Source of the DNA: Nitrososphaerota archaeon
GTDB lineage: Archaea; Thermoproteota; Nitrososphaeria; Nitrososphaerales; UBA183
Assembly: GCA_027886865.1 (NCBI GenBank)
Contig: JAPCJR010000005.1
Coordinates: 1-64,000 of the forward strand
Length of the DNA: 64,000 nt
Direction of reading: 5' to 3'
In this document: positions 1 through 8,780 of the stretch, piece by piece
How the letters are laid out: every line of letters begins with the position of its first letter
Position numbering within the stretch: the stretch's first letter is position 1
Made by a program: the position numbers and the translations under genes
The notes under the pieces: model-generated
What the model was told of the DNA's origin: nothing
Seen by the model: the letters and a program-made list of their open reading frames with translations, nothing else
Database searches by the model: none

Positions 1-767
1 TCATCTTCATGATATTCGTGACGGCGATCTTTGCGGTGGCCTACTTCGGCGAAGGTCCTGCGTTCGTCAATGCGATAGCTGGCCTATGGCTGATAGGCTC
101 TAGCGGCAACCCGTACCCGACGATACCCCTGTCGTCCGGACTGTCATTATTCTGGACCCACAACACCGCGCTGGTCGCCCTCTTCAACATCGGTTTCGCT
201 GGGACGATCATAGTCATGTTCCTTTCGGAGCTCTTCGTCCTGAGCAGGAACATCTTCGCTTGGTCCTTCGACCGCGTCATTCCCAGCACCTTCGCTTCGG
301 TCAATTCGAAGACGAGGACCCCGGTCAACGCAGTACTCCTGATGGTGGTCGTCTCCCTGGCCTATCTCTACATCTCTGTCTTCAACGCTAACGACCTCAC
401 CGTGCTCTTCTCATACGGGACGGCGGGCACCTTCATCGCCTTCATCTTCGTGGCGTTCGCTGCAATCGTCTACCCGTACCGGAGGAAGGACCTCTTCGGG
501 AGCTCTTCGGACGACCTTGCGAAGAGGAAGATAGGCGGTCTCCCTCTCATAACCATCCTGGGGGCACTGAGTCTCGTAATCTCCATCTACGTGGTCTATG
601 CCCTCTTGGCGCCGGCCATAGGAGGTCCGACGTTCGGCACCGTTCTGGAGGAGGGAATAGGCCCGACCTTCATCCTAGGCGCAGTCATCTACATAATCGC
701 CTACGCAGCGAGGCGCGGTCAGAAGATCGACCTGAGCCTCATCGCCCGCGAGATTCCGCCGGAATAG
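1..767 (+). CDS. APC-family amino acid permease, C-terminal part (5' end outside window)
   Basis: The reading frame is open from the first base, so the gene begins upstream. The visible part, about 255 residues, is a membrane protein with roughly six hydrophobic segments and ends in a charged tail (IDLSLIAREIPPE). It is clearly a paralogue of the permease at 36.6 kb: both carry an SRN/SRY-(I/V)FA(W/F)SFDR motif followed by a cytoplasmic loop, and both end in EIPPE. The APC superfamily moves amino acids or amines into the cell by cation symport; the substrate cannot be read from sequence. It is followed at 18 bases by a CocE-type hydrolase and then an M24 peptidase, which suggests a co-transcribed uptake and hydrolysis unit. 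Confidence 0.85.
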   Translation, partial: IFMIFVTAIFAVAYFGEGPAFVNAIAGLWLIGSSGNPYPTIPLSSGLSLFWTHNTALVALFNIGFAGTIIVMFLSELFVLSRNIFAWSFDRVIPSTFASVNSKTRTPVNAVLLMVVVSLAYLYISVFNANDLTVLFSYGTAGTFIAFIFVAFAAIVYPYRRKDLFGSSSDDLAKRKIGGLPLITILGALSLVISIYVVYALLAPAIGGPTFGTVLEEGIGPTFILGAVIYIIAYAARRGQKIDLSLIAREIPPE

Positions 768-785
768 ACCGAGTGATGATTCGCC

Positions 786-2468
786 ATGCCGCCAACCGAG
801 CATGAAGTAAAGCTCGAGTTCGGCGTAAGGCAGACGATGCGGGACGGGACGAAGCTCGCCGCAGACGTATTCAGGCCCGCCTCTTCCGGGAGGTTTCCCG
901 TCATACTCACCAGGACGCCTTACAGGACGGCCGTCGGGTTCCAGAGCAACCAGAACGACGAGGCGCTCTTCTTCGCCAAGCGCGGCTACGTCTACATCAT
1001 CCAGGACTGCCGGGGAAAGAACGACTCAGAGGGAATCTACCGACCGTTCCAGGACGACGACGCGCGTGACGGGTTCGACACTCTCGCCTGGGCGGCGAGG
1101 CAGAAGTGGTCGAACGGCGTCCTCGGCACTACAGGGGCGTCGTACGCGGCTTGGAACCAGTGGAACACGGCGACTCTAAGGCCACCGGGGCTCAAAGCGA
1201 TGGTGTGCACGGTGTCGCTTCCGGACCCGGTGCTCAACGTCCCGTACCAGAACGGGGCCCTTGTGCTCTGGATGGCGGAGTGGGCGGCCCTCATAGAAGG
1301 GAAGAGAAACACAGACGTTTCGCTCTACGACAGCCAGAAGCTCTTCTGGCACCTCCCACTGAAGACCATCGACGAGCAGTTCGGCAGGAGGAACTCCCGC
1401 ATCTGGCAGGAGTGGATCGCCCACCCATCGGCGGACGGTTACTGGAAGCGGGCCTTCTACCATGACAAGCTGGGAAGGGTCAACGTCCCGGTGCTCCACA
1501 TCTCAGGATGGTACGACGATGACATCATCGGGACCCACATCAACTTCCTCGCGATGACCGGCGAATCGCGCTCCAGGAAAACGCGCGAGAGCCAGAAGCT
1601 GATAATCGGCCCCTGGCAGCACCATGTCAACGTCACCCGAAAGCTGGGGGACATCGACTTCGGCGAGACGGCGCTCATCGACCTCCGCGGTACAAAGTTG
1701 CGCTGGTTCGACCGTTGGCTGAAAGGCGTAAAGAACGGCGTCGAAGAGTCGCCTGTGGAAGTCTTCACGACCGGAAGGAACGCGTGGCAAAGGTCCGAAA
1801 CCTGGCCCCCGCGGAAAGCAAAACTGACTCGCTATTATCTGCGGAGCCGCGGCAGTGCCAACACCTCATATGGCGATGGCCAGCTGAGCATCAGGAAACA
1901 GGGAGATTCGCCCAGCGACAGTTACAGCTACGACCCGGCCAACCCCGTCCCGAACATAGACGACCAGGGCAAGGGAGCGGAGGGACCCTTCGACCAGAGG
2001 CCCATCGAGCGCAGGGACGATGTCCTGGTCTATTCCACTCCTCCCCTCGACAGTGAGACGGAGGTGAGCGGACGCGTGACCGTCGAGCTGTTCGCTTCGA
2101 CGTCGGCGACGGACACCGACTTTTGGGCACAGCTCACCGACGTGTTCCCGAATGGCTACTCGATGCACCTGACCGAGGGGATAATTCGCGGCCGCTACAA
2201 CAAGAGCCTCGAGAAGCCGGAGCTCCTGAGGCCAGGGGAAATAACCCGGTTCGCGATCGACCTATGGATCATCAGCAACGCATTTCAGAAGGGACACAGC
2301 ATCAGGCTGGACGTCTCGAGCAGTTCCTTCCCCAAGTACGACCGGAACCCGAACACGGGGAGCCCCTTCGGGCAGGATTCGAAACTGCTGGTTGCGAAGC
2401 AGACGGTCTTCCACGACGCCAGGCATCCATCGGCAGTCCTCTTGCCAATCGTCTGGACAGGCACGTAA
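786..2468 (+). CDS. CocE/NonD family hydrolase (X-Pro dipeptidyl-peptidase-like)
   Basis: 560 residues, the usual length for this family. The N-terminal half is an alpha/beta-hydrolase with the nucleophile elbow GASYAAW (Ser119). The likely triad Asp is in HISGWYDDD and the His in IIGPWQHH. The C-terminal third looks like the PepX_C jelly-roll domain, with a typical FAIDLWIISNAFQKGHSIRL stretch. Family members hydrolyse acyl bonds: X-Pro dipeptides, cocaine esters, glutaryl-7-ACA. No signal peptide is visible, so it is probably cytoplasmic. It lies between a permease and an M24 peptidase on the same strand. A peptide or amide substrate is likely but unproven. Confidence 0.85.
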   Translation: MPPTEHEVKLEFGVRQTMRDGTKLAADVFRPASSGRFPVILTRTPYRTAVGFQSNQNDEALFFAKRGYVYIIQDCRGKNDSEGIYRPFQDDDARDGFDTLAWAARQKWSNGVLGTTGASYAAWNQWNTATLRPPGLKAMVCTVSLPDPVLNVPYQNGALVLWMAEWAALIEGKRNTDVSLYDSQKLFWHLPLKTIDEQFGRRNSRIWQEWIAHPSADGYWKRAFYHDKLGRVNVPVLHISGWYDDDIIGTHINFLAMTGESRSRKTRESQKLIIGPWQHHVNVTRKLGDIDFGETALIDLRGTKLRWFDRWLKGVKNGVEESPVEVFTTGRNAWQRSETWPPRKAKLTRYYLRSRGSANTSYGDGQLSIRKQGDSPSDSYSYDPANPVPNIDDQGKGAEGPFDQRPIERRDDVLVYSTPPLDSETEVSGRVTVELFASTSATDTDFWAQLTDVFPNGYSMHLTEGIIRGRYNKSLEKPELLRPGEITRFAIDLWIISNAFQKGHSIRLDVSSSSFPKYDRNPNTGSPFGQDSKLLVAKQTVFHDARHPSAVLLPIVWTGT

Positions 2469-2534
2469 CCCTAGTTGCTAACGTAGCGCAACGTTCATCA
2501 TACGCCGACACGTCCCGGCGACGGGCTCTAGCTA

Positions 2535-3734
2535 ATGGTCGCCGACTACAAGTCGCAGGTCCCCTTCGACTGGGAGACCAGGAAGAAATACCTGGACCTT
2601 CCCTTCCCACTGTCCGAGTACGACTCGAGGTTGAGGAGAGTGAGGAAGGTGATGGAGGAGAAGGGTCTCGACTCCCTCCTGGTCTTCGGCAACGCTGGCG
2701 ACCCGGGCGACCTCGTCTATCTCTCCAACTTCATCCCGTTCGGCAGGGCCGCCTTGCTCCTCCCGCTGAAGGGTGATCCGCATATTATCACGGACGCGGT
2801 GCTCCACGGCGAGCCTATCAACTCCTACGCATGGATGACCTGGGTCCAAGACTTCCATCCAGTGAAACACGATCCCCGCGACCTCGCGGAGGCCATCTCC
2901 AAGTCGCTCCGGAAGGCGGGAGCCAAGAGAGTCGGGCTGGTCGGGAGGGAAAATCTCCCGATGTCGATATGGGAGGAACTTGGCCCCCTCGCCAAGGTGG
3001 AATGGGTCGACTTCTGGCACGAGTTCACCTCGGTCAAGAGCATACGGAGCCCCAGGGAGGTCACGCTGCTACGAGAGGTGGGAAGGATAACGGCCGATGC
3101 CATGCGGACCGCGGTCGAGGCCGTAGCCGTGGGCAAGAAGGAGAGCGAGATAGCCGCGGTGGCAAACTACACGATGACGAGGGAGGGGGGCCACGGCGGA
3201 GGCTTCCAGTCCATAGTGAACTCCGGACCGAAGTCCGGCCTCAAGCACAGCTACCCCACGGAACGGAAGATAGCACGCGGTGACATGATCTATATCGACC
3301 TCGGGGCGATCAGGTACGGCTACCAGAGCGACATGTCAAGGACAGTGGTCGTGGGCGGGGCGAACGCGGAGCAGAGGCGGGTGCTCGATGTGGTCGAGAA
3401 CGCCTACGATACCCTCACCGAGATGATGCTGCCGGGGGTCAGGGTCTCCCGTCTGCTCGAAAAGGCCGAGGAACTGGCAGGCCAATCAGGCCTGAGGGAG
3501 AAATATCGCGGCAGGATCTATCTCGGTCTGATCGTCCACCATGCAATCGCGACGTCTTTCTTCGAGATGCCCTCTCTCGGTCAGCCGGACACCAGTCTGA
3601 AGAGGAACATGTCCTTCGCCTTCGAGCCTATGGCGCACATACTCGATTTCGGGACCGCCGTGATCGAGGACTGCCTTTTGATAACGGGGACAGGGCCTGA
3701 GTCGCTGACGCCCTACGAAAAAGTCCACTGGTAG
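2535..3734 (+). CDS. M24 family metallopeptidase (Xaa-Pro aminopeptidase/creatinase-like)
   Basis: 399 residues with an N-terminal creatinase-like domain (about 30-165) and a C-terminal pita-bread domain. The five expected metal ligands can be assigned: D255 (IYIDLG), D266 (SDMSRT), H336, E364 (FAFEP) and E378 (VIEDC). The normally glycine-rich HGxGxxxHE segment reads HAIATSFFE, so its glycines and second His are lost while the ligand His and the Glu remain. This suggests a divergent substrate; creatinase-type C-N hydrolases are also in this fold. It starts 66 bases after the CocE gene and ends 2 bases from the convergent LLM gene. Confidence 0.85.
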   Translation: MVADYKSQVPFDWETRKKYLDLPFPLSEYDSRLRRVRKVMEEKGLDSLLVFGNAGDPGDLVYLSNFIPFGRAALLLPLKGDPHIITDAVLHGEPINSYAWMTWVQDFHPVKHDPRDLAEAISKSLRKAGAKRVGLVGRENLPMSIWEELGPLAKVEWVDFWHEFTSVKSIRSPREVTLLREVGRITADAMRTAVEAVAVGKKESEIAAVANYTMTREGGHGGGFQSIVNSGPKSGLKHSYPTERKIARGDMIYIDLGAIRYGYQSDMSRTVVVGGANAEQRRVLDVVENAYDTLTEMMLPGVRVSRLLEKAEELAGQSGLREKYRGRIYLGLIVHHAIATSFFEMPSLGQPDTSLKRNMSFAFEPMAHILDFGTAVIEDCLLITGTGPESLTPYEKVHW

Positions 3735-3736
3735 CT

Positions 3737-4726
3737 CTACGCGAAAGAGGGGAGTATCTCCTTGCTGAACTTCTTCAGTTGCTTTATCTGGTCCCATGCC
3801 ACGAACCTGATGTTGAAGTCCTCGACGCCGCCGTCCACGAACGCCTCGAGCTTCTTCATGACGTCGCCCCTGGTGCCGAACGCGACCCATTTGTCGAGCA
3901 CGTGAGACGCGTTCTCTCTGTAGTACTTTGTGAGAAAATCCACAGCCTCGTCGCCTGCCTTCTGTTTCTCACCCATGTTGACGTTGTAGTAGAGCGACGC
4001 CTTGAACTTCGACTTGCTCTTCCCGTACTTCTTCGCGTAGGTCAAGACCTTGCTTAGGTCTTCCTCGTACTCCTGGGGGGTGACCATTGTGGTCATCCAT
4101 CCATCGGCGTACTTTCCGACGCGCTCAAAGTTCCCCTCGATGTTACCGGGGGCTCCCTCCAGCTCACCGGTGGACCTCGGGTTCGACGCTATCCAGATCG
4201 GGCAGTTCTTCTGGGCCGGCTTGGGCAGGACGGTGACGTCCTTGAACTTGAAGATCTTCCCGTTGTAGGTTACGTTGTCTTCCTTCCAGATCTTCCGAAG
4301 GATCTCTATCCCCTCGTTGACCCTCTCCACTTTCTCTATCGGCGCTATCCCGAAGGCATCGTACTCGTTCCGGTATATCTTTCCATGAGTCGTGGGCGTC
4401 CCCTGGCAGACGACCAGTATCGTCCTTCCTCCGGAGAGCTGGTCTAGTGTCGCCCACTGGTAAGCGAGCAGTATCGGGTGCCTCAAGGGGAAACTGGCAA
4501 AACAAGATGTCCCGAGCTTCACCTTCTCGGTCGCGCCTGCTACGGCCGCAAGGACCGTGATAGAGTCGAGCCTCGGCTTCGCGAGGATACTGTCCCCGGC
4601 CCATACCGCATAGTATCCGTATTCTTCGGTGAGCCTGCCGAGTTCGATGACGTCTTTCCTCGGGTCCGCGCCTGAGAAGAGAACACCTCTCGTGGGCAGG
4701 ACGATTCCGAAAGTAATCTTTGGCAT
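3737..4726 (-). CDS. LLM class flavin/F420-dependent oxidoreductase (1)
   Basis: 329 residues, a bacterial-luciferase-like TIM barrel. It begins with the family strand ITFGIVLPTRG, continues through YYAVWAGDS and LGTSCFASFPLRHP, and has the PKPAQKNCPIWIASN segment that lines the cofactor pocket. Archaeal members commonly use F420 (the methylene-tetrahydromethanopterin reductase type), others FMN; sequence alone does not decide. It is closely similar to the protein at 6.9-7.8 kb (shared N-terminus LPTRG and GDS..AKPR), so the two are paralogues. A T/A-rich element at 4749-4759 puts the transcription start at or next to the ATG, and a perfect inverted repeat covers that start. Confidence 0.88.
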   Translation of the reverse strand: MPKITFGIVLPTRGVLFSGADPRKDVIELGRLTEEYGYYAVWAGDSILAKPRLDSITVLAAVAGATEKVKLGTSCFASFPLRHPILLAYQWATLDQLSGGRTILVVCQGTPTTHGKIYRNEYDAFGIAPIEKVERVNEGIEILRKIWKEDNVTYNGKIFKFKDVTVLPKPAQKNCPIWIASNPRSTGELEGAPGNIEGNFERVGKYADGWMTTMVTPQEYEEDLSKVLTYAKKYGKSKSKFKASLYYNVNMGEKQKAGDEAVDFLTKYYRENASHVLDKWVAFGTRGDVMKKLEAFVDGGVEDFNIRFVAWDQIKQLKKFSKEILPSFA

Positions 4727-4743
4727 CCGGAGGGAACCTCCGG
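4727..4743. promoter_or_regulatory. Inverted repeat over the predicted start of the LLM-1 gene
   Basis: CCGGAGG-GAA-CCTCCGG is a perfect 7-base inverted repeat with a 3-base spacer. It begins directly next to the ATG (4726, minus strand) and lies between that ATG and the TATA-like element at 4749-4759, where a bound protein would block initiation. A repressor operator is the simplest reading. An RNA hairpin is less likely because the mRNA appears leaderless. The divergent amidohydrolase promoter is about 50 bases further on. Confidence 0.45.
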
Positions 4744-4835
4744 CCGTGCCATTTTATTGATTTCGCTTTCCTTGGCTTTCGGCTCTCATCCGAATAAAAA
4801 ATTACGGGCACCTGGGTGTTCCTCGTCAGAGACCG

Positions 4836-6095
4836 ATGCGCGAGAAACTCTATACAACAACACTCCCCCAGGTCGCTCCGTTGCAGAAGCCCCTGGCATT
4901 CAAGGACGTCGACGTGTTTGACGGTGTGCGGATGCAGAGACAGAAGACGGTCTTGGTGGACGGAGCGACGATAAGCGCCGTCGGAAGCGACCTCCAGGTC
5001 CCAGCAGGGTCCGAAATCGTCGACGGCTCCGGAAAGACCCTGCTCCCGGGGCTCTTCGACTCACACGTGCACATCGAGGGGGAAGCCTCGCTGGCGCAGT
5101 CGCTGGTCTTCGGAGTGACCACCGTCCTTGACATGTTCTGCGAGCGGAAGACGGCCGTCGAGATGAGGCGCTTTTCCAATGACGCCTCGCGACAGATCGC
5201 CGACCTCCGTTCCGCCATCACGCTCGTGACGGCACCCGGGGGCCACGGGACCGAATACGGCGTCGTCATACCGACGATATCCGGACCTGAGGAGGCTGAC
5301 TTGTTCGTCGGTCAACGCCTGTCTGAAGGCTCGGATTACATCAAGATCGTCTACGACGACGGCACGGCATACGGGCGACCTTTCCCGACGATAGACAAGC
5401 AGACCATGGCCGCGGTGGTCAAGGCGGCTCACTCTCGAGGGAAACTGGCGATGGTGCACTCGCTCTCCCTGAAGTTCGCCATCGACTCCCTCGAGACCGG
5501 CGCCGACGGGCTTGTCCACCTCTTCATCGATAGGGTCCCGGATGCAAGTTTCGAATCCCTCTTCCAGGACGACGGGCGATTCGTCATCCCGACGTTGACG
5601 GTCCTCGAAAGCGTGTGCGGCGTCCCCGGGGGCGCGGCCCTGCTCTCCGAGACGGATTTCGGCGAGTACCTTTCGGAGGACTCAGTCAAGACGCTGAGCA
5701 CCCCAGCTCCCAAACCGAAGGGCGTCTCTCCGAGCTACTCCGTCCCGAAGGAGACGGTCGGGGTGCTGAGAAGGCTCAGCGTGCCCATCCTTGCGGGAAG
5801 TGACGCCCCGAACCCGGGCACCACCTACGGTGCGAGCATACACCGGGAGCTCTACCTGCTCGTTCAAGCGGGCCTCACCCCCCAGGAGGCGTTGGCTTCC
5901 GCGACGTATGTCCCAGCTAAGGTCTTCGGCCTCTTCGACAGAGGGAGGATAGCCCCCGGTCTGCGCGCGGACCTCCTGATGGTGCGAGGAGACCCTTCAG
6001 AGAGGATCGAGGACACCCGGGACATAGTAGGGATATGGAGATTGGGCAGGAGGGTGGAACGGAAGTCCCCTCACAAGGCCGATCCGGGCGTCTAA
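4836..6095 (+). CDS. Amidohydrolase family protein (imidazolonepropionase/prolidase-like)
   Basis: 419 residues with the amidohydrolase layout: a small beta domain, the metal-binding HxH in LLPGLFDSHVHIEG, a Lys in DYIKIVYDDG that may be carboxylated, His residues in MVHSLSL and LVHLF, and the catalytic Asp in ILAGSDAPNPG. The C-terminus returns to the beta domain (GLRADLLMVRGDP). Members hydrolyse C-N bonds in cyclic or linear amides, and this branch includes imidazolonepropionase-related and Xaa-Pro dipeptidase-related enzymes. A TATA-like AATAAAAAATTA near 4794-4805 fits a start about 30 bases on. The last 4 bases overlap the convergent isochorismatase-like gene. Confidence 0.85.
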   Translation: MREKLYTTTLPQVAPLQKPLAFKDVDVFDGVRMQRQKTVLVDGATISAVGSDLQVPAGSEIVDGSGKTLLPGLFDSHVHIEGEASLAQSLVFGVTTVLDMFCERKTAVEMRRFSNDASRQIADLRSAITLVTAPGGHGTEYGVVIPTISGPEEADLFVGQRLSEGSDYIKIVYDDGTAYGRPFPTIDKQTMAAVVKAAHSRGKLAMVHSLSLKFAIDSLETGADGLVHLFIDRVPDASFESLFQDDGRFVIPTLTVLESVCGVPGGAALLSETDFGEYLSEDSVKTLSTPAPKPKGVSPSYSVPKETVGVLRRLSVPILAGSDAPNPGTTYGASIHRELYLLVQAGLTPQEALASATYVPAKVFGLFDRGRIAPGLRADLLMVRGDPSERIEDTRDIVGIWRLGRRVERKSPHKADPGV

Positions 6096-6832
6096 CGCGC
6101 CAGCGCGTCAGCGGCCCTCCGCGCCGCGAACTCGCCCCGACCATCGAGCGCTTCGATGATTTGTTCTGTGGAGATGACAAGCGCGAATCCCCGTCGCAGC
6201 GTCTTCAATTCAGCCTCCTGTATCGTCGGGTCATCGGTCGCGTTGCAGTCCGAACCGAACACGACCTTGTATCCCCTGGCGTGGGCTTCCCTGGCCGTGG
6301 TGCCACAGCAGAAGTTGGTCATCGTGCCGCTCACTATCACGGTGTCCGCCCCCAAGTTCCTCAGGATGTAGTCGAGCGACGTGTTGGTGAACGCCCCATA
6401 GCTCGGCTTTGCTATCAGGATGTCCTTCGCATAGTCCGGCTTTATGGCAGCATCCACACTCTCCTTTGTGAAGAGCGCCGGGCCGTCGTACTCCTCAATC
6501 TTGTCTATCGGCGCCCACGCCTCCCTGAACCAGGGGTTCATGTCGGTCGCGGTCGGATTGAACGCATAGTAGGTGTAGACCACCGGTACTCCCTCGCGCT
6601 TGCACTGGTCGATTAGCCTGCGCACCGTCGGCAGTATTCTGGTAGCCTCGGGCACCCAGAACGGGGCGTAGTTGGGTTTGGTGAACTCCTCGATCATGTC
6701 GACGACTATGAGGGCCGATTTCTTCGGGTCTATCTTGATGCTGGCCAAACCCGACTCGTAGTCTTTCTCGGCCCTTTGTCGCTGGTATTCGGCCGTGAAC
6801 TGCCCGAGCTTCCTCTTTCCCTGGGAAGACAA
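6092..6832 (-). CDS. Isochorismatase-like cysteine hydrolase
   Basis: 246 residues. The catalytic triad of the family is visible: D45 (ALIVVDMIEEF), K142 (IAKPSYGAF) and C175 (GTMTNFCCGTTAREA). The family includes nicotinamidase, isochorismatase, N-carbamoylsarcosine amidase and ureidoacrylate hydrolase. A Cys rather than the usual Val follows the nucleophile. The context of amidohydrolase and LLM oxidoreductases favours an amide or carbamoyl substrate over isochorismate. It has its own promoter: a GAATATAAATC element at about 6857-6867 places the transcription start at the ATG, giving a leaderless mRNA. Confidence 0.87.
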   Translation of the reverse strand: MSSQGKRKLGQFTAEYQRQRAEKDYESGLASIKIDPKKSALIVVDMIEEFTKPNYAPFWVPEATRILPTVRRLIDQCKREGVPVVYTYYAFNPTATDMNPWFREAWAPIDKIEEYDGPALFTKESVDAAIKPDYAKDILIAKPSYGAFTNTSLDYILRNLGADTVIVSGTMTNFCCGTTAREAHARGYKVVFGSDCNATDDPTIQEAELKTLRRGFALVISTEQIIEALDGRGEFAARRAADALAR

Positions 6833-6884
6833 CGTACGAAATCCGGTCTCGCTCTGAATATAAATCGATTGTCTCTTCGCGCCG

Positions 6885-7847
6885 TCATCGGAAGCTCGGG
6901 AAGACGTCTCTGCCGAACAGGGAGAGTTGTCTCTCCTGGTCAGGACCTGCGAACCTGACCACGAACGTCCCTACTCCCGCGTCCGCGAAGCTCTGCATGT
7001 TGGCCACCAGTCCTGATGCGGGTCCGAACGGGCCCCATCGGTCCCCCCAGAACGGACTTCCGTAGTACTTGGTCAGAAAGTCGTTCCCTTCCTTCGCCGC
7101 CGCCGCGCTGTCATCGTTGATGTTGACTGACATGTACAGGCATCCGTGGATGTCGCTGCGCCGCTTCCCCATCTCCGCCGCGAGGTCCCTTATGCGCTCG
7201 AGGGCATCTCGATACTCGTCGGGAGTGATCAGGGTGGAGACGAAGCCGTCCCCGTATCGCGCTATCCTCCTGAGCTGCCTCTCATTGCGTTCGCCGAAGT
7301 GCGCCCCCGCTATCCAGATGGGCGGGTGCGGCTTCTGCTGGGGCTTGGGCTCGACCGATATCTCGTCGAGCTGGAAGTACTTCGTATCGTAGGTGACCTT
7401 GTCCTGGGTCCAGACCTTCTTCATGGCCTCGATGCCCTTCTCGAAATAGTCCACCCTGTCCTTGTACTGCACGCCTGAGGCGGGGAATTCCGTTATGAGG
7501 TTCTTCGACTCACCGCCCCCCACGCCGATTCCGAGGATTATCCTCCCCTTCGAGATGACGTCCAGCGTGGCGATCTGGTGCCCGAGGACCACCGGGTTCC
7601 TTAGCCCCGACAGAAGGACGGCCGTCCCGAGCTTCACCCTGCTCGTGCGCGCCGCGACGGCGCCGAGCGAGGTCAGGGCCTCGAAGCGCGGTTTCGCGGT
7701 CACGCTGTCCCCGACCCACGCCGAGTGGTAGCCTTCCTCCTCTACCCGCTCCGCCATGCTCAGTATTTTATCAAAACTCGGGTTGCTGGGCGAATGGATG
7801 AGCTCTCCGCGGGTGGGCAGCAGGATGCCAATGTCAGGCCTTGCCAT
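6885..7847 (-). CDS. LLM class flavin/F420-dependent oxidoreductase (2)
   Basis: 320 residues, the same luciferase-like TIM barrel as the gene at 3.7 kb. The N-terminus DIGILLPTRGE, the YHSAWVGDSVTAKPRFE segment, the LGTAVLLSGLRNPVVL strand and IWIAGAHFGERN all fit the family. The cofactor is probably F420 or FMN. A TATA box (TTCTATAAAC, about 7870-7879) lies 26 bases from the ATG, so the transcript is probably leaderless. Its neighbours are the isochorismatase-like hydrolase downstream and a VOC protein upstream, all on the minus strand, but the intervening promoters argue for separate transcription. Confidence 0.88.
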   Translation of the reverse strand: MARPDIGILLPTRGELIHSPSNPSFDKILSMAERVEEEGYHSAWVGDSVTAKPRFEALTSLGAVAARTSRVKLGTAVLLSGLRNPVVLGHQIATLDVISKGRIILGIGVGGGESKNLITEFPASGVQYKDRVDYFEKGIEAMKKVWTQDKVTYDTKYFQLDEISVEPKPQQKPHPPIWIAGAHFGERNERQLRRIARYGDGFVSTLITPDEYRDALERIRDLAAEMGKRRSDIHGCLYMSVNINDDSAAAAKEGNDFLTKYYGSPFWGDRWGPFGPASGLVANMQSFADAGVGTFVVRFAGPDQERQLSLFGRDVFPSFR

Positions 7848-7896
7848 GGGGCAACCACTGGGCGCGTCGTTCTATAAACACGAGCGGGGCGCTGCT

Positions 7897-8727
7897 TTAG
7901 CGGCCGACCAGCCCTATCATCATACCGTTCTCCTTCAAAGGGGTGACCCAGCGGAGACTTCCTTCGAACCAGTCTTGCCTCGGCTGGAGCGGGTGCCGGT
8001 CCGCCGCCCCTGCAAGGTCCGGCGTGTCAATAAGGAAAGCGCACGGCGAAGGACCGAACCTCTCCAGCCTCTGCGCCAGCCACCCGGTACCTGAGGGGAC
8101 GGCCAAGACGACCGGAGTGCCGCTGAAGGATGCCAGTAGAACGCCGTCCCACAGGTCCCGGCTGACCTCCGGCTCGCTCCACCCATACAGCCTCCTGAAG
8201 AGCCGGACGGGGTCCTCCAAGCTCTCTACGGCGATCACGACCGTACCTATCCCCTTCAGCGGACCTCCGGAGACGCTCGGCGACGGTTTTACCCTGAACC
8301 ACCTGGGTGTTTTGTCCTTGATGAGGAATGGAAGGACCGAACCAGGTTCCTGCTCGCCGATGAACCCGAGCTCCCATTCTACGGAGACCCCGTCCGGGCG
8401 CTTCCTGCTGTAGTCTGCGGGTCCGGTCCCCGGAATCCCTAGGTCCTTGGCCTTGGCGACCTCCCGGGCGATGTCCTCGACCTCGATTGCCCAGGCGCAC
8501 GGCCCTCCGTCCCCTTCGATCTGGCGCCTCCAGACCCCCGAATCTGAACCTTGCTTGATCGTGGAGATTAGCTCGATGTATGAACCGTCATCGAAGCCGA
8601 GGAGGGACATCTCGGTCAATCCGCTCGAGTGGGGGCCGCCATATTCGGTCTTCATCTCTGAGTGAGAGAACGCTTCCTCGAGCTTCTTGAGATTAGTCCC
8701 GGCAACGGAGACATGGTCTATCTTCAT
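7897..8727 (-). CDS. VOC superfamily (glyoxalase-like) protein
   Basis: About 276 residues. The N-terminus MKIDHVSVAGTNLKKLEEAF is the first VOC strand and helix, followed by MSLLGFDDGSYIELIS with the usual metal-ligand Glu position. The architecture matches proteins with a Glyoxalase_3-type domain. The ATG at 8727 is preferred over the in-frame start four codons earlier, because a TATA-like GATAAGC at 8753-8759 predicts initiation near 8730. Reaction unknown; VOC proteins include lyases, epimerases and dioxygenases. A 7-base inverted repeat flanks the promoter. Confidence 0.75.
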   Translation of the reverse strand: MKIDHVSVAGTNLKKLEEAFSHSEMKTEYGGPHSSGLTEMSLLGFDDGSYIELISTIKQGSDSGVWRRQIEGDGGPCAWAIEVEDIAREVAKAKDLGIPGTGPADYSRKRPDGVSVEWELGFIGEQEPGSVLPFLIKDKTPRWFRVKPSPSVSGGPLKGIGTVVIAVESLEDPVRLFRRLYGWSEPEVSRDLWDGVLLASFSGTPVVLAVPSGTGWLAQRLERFGPSPCAFLIDTPDLAGAADRHPLQPRQDWFEGSLRWVTPLKENGMMIGLVGR

Positions 8728-8730
8728 CTG

Positions 8731-8765
8731 GTAACGCAATGCTCCAGATTCGAGATAAGCGTTAC
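8731..8765. promoter_or_regulatory. Spaced inverted repeat flanking the VOC gene promoter
   Basis: GTAACGC (8731-8737) and GCGTTAC (8759-8765) are exact reverse complements 21 bases apart. The pair brackets the TATA-like element of the minus-strand VOC gene, one arm beside the predicted transcription start and the other upstream of TATA. It may be a two-site operator. A chance origin is possible for 7-base arms. Confidence 0.3.
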
Positions 8766-8780
8766 GTCTGCTGCCCGCCT

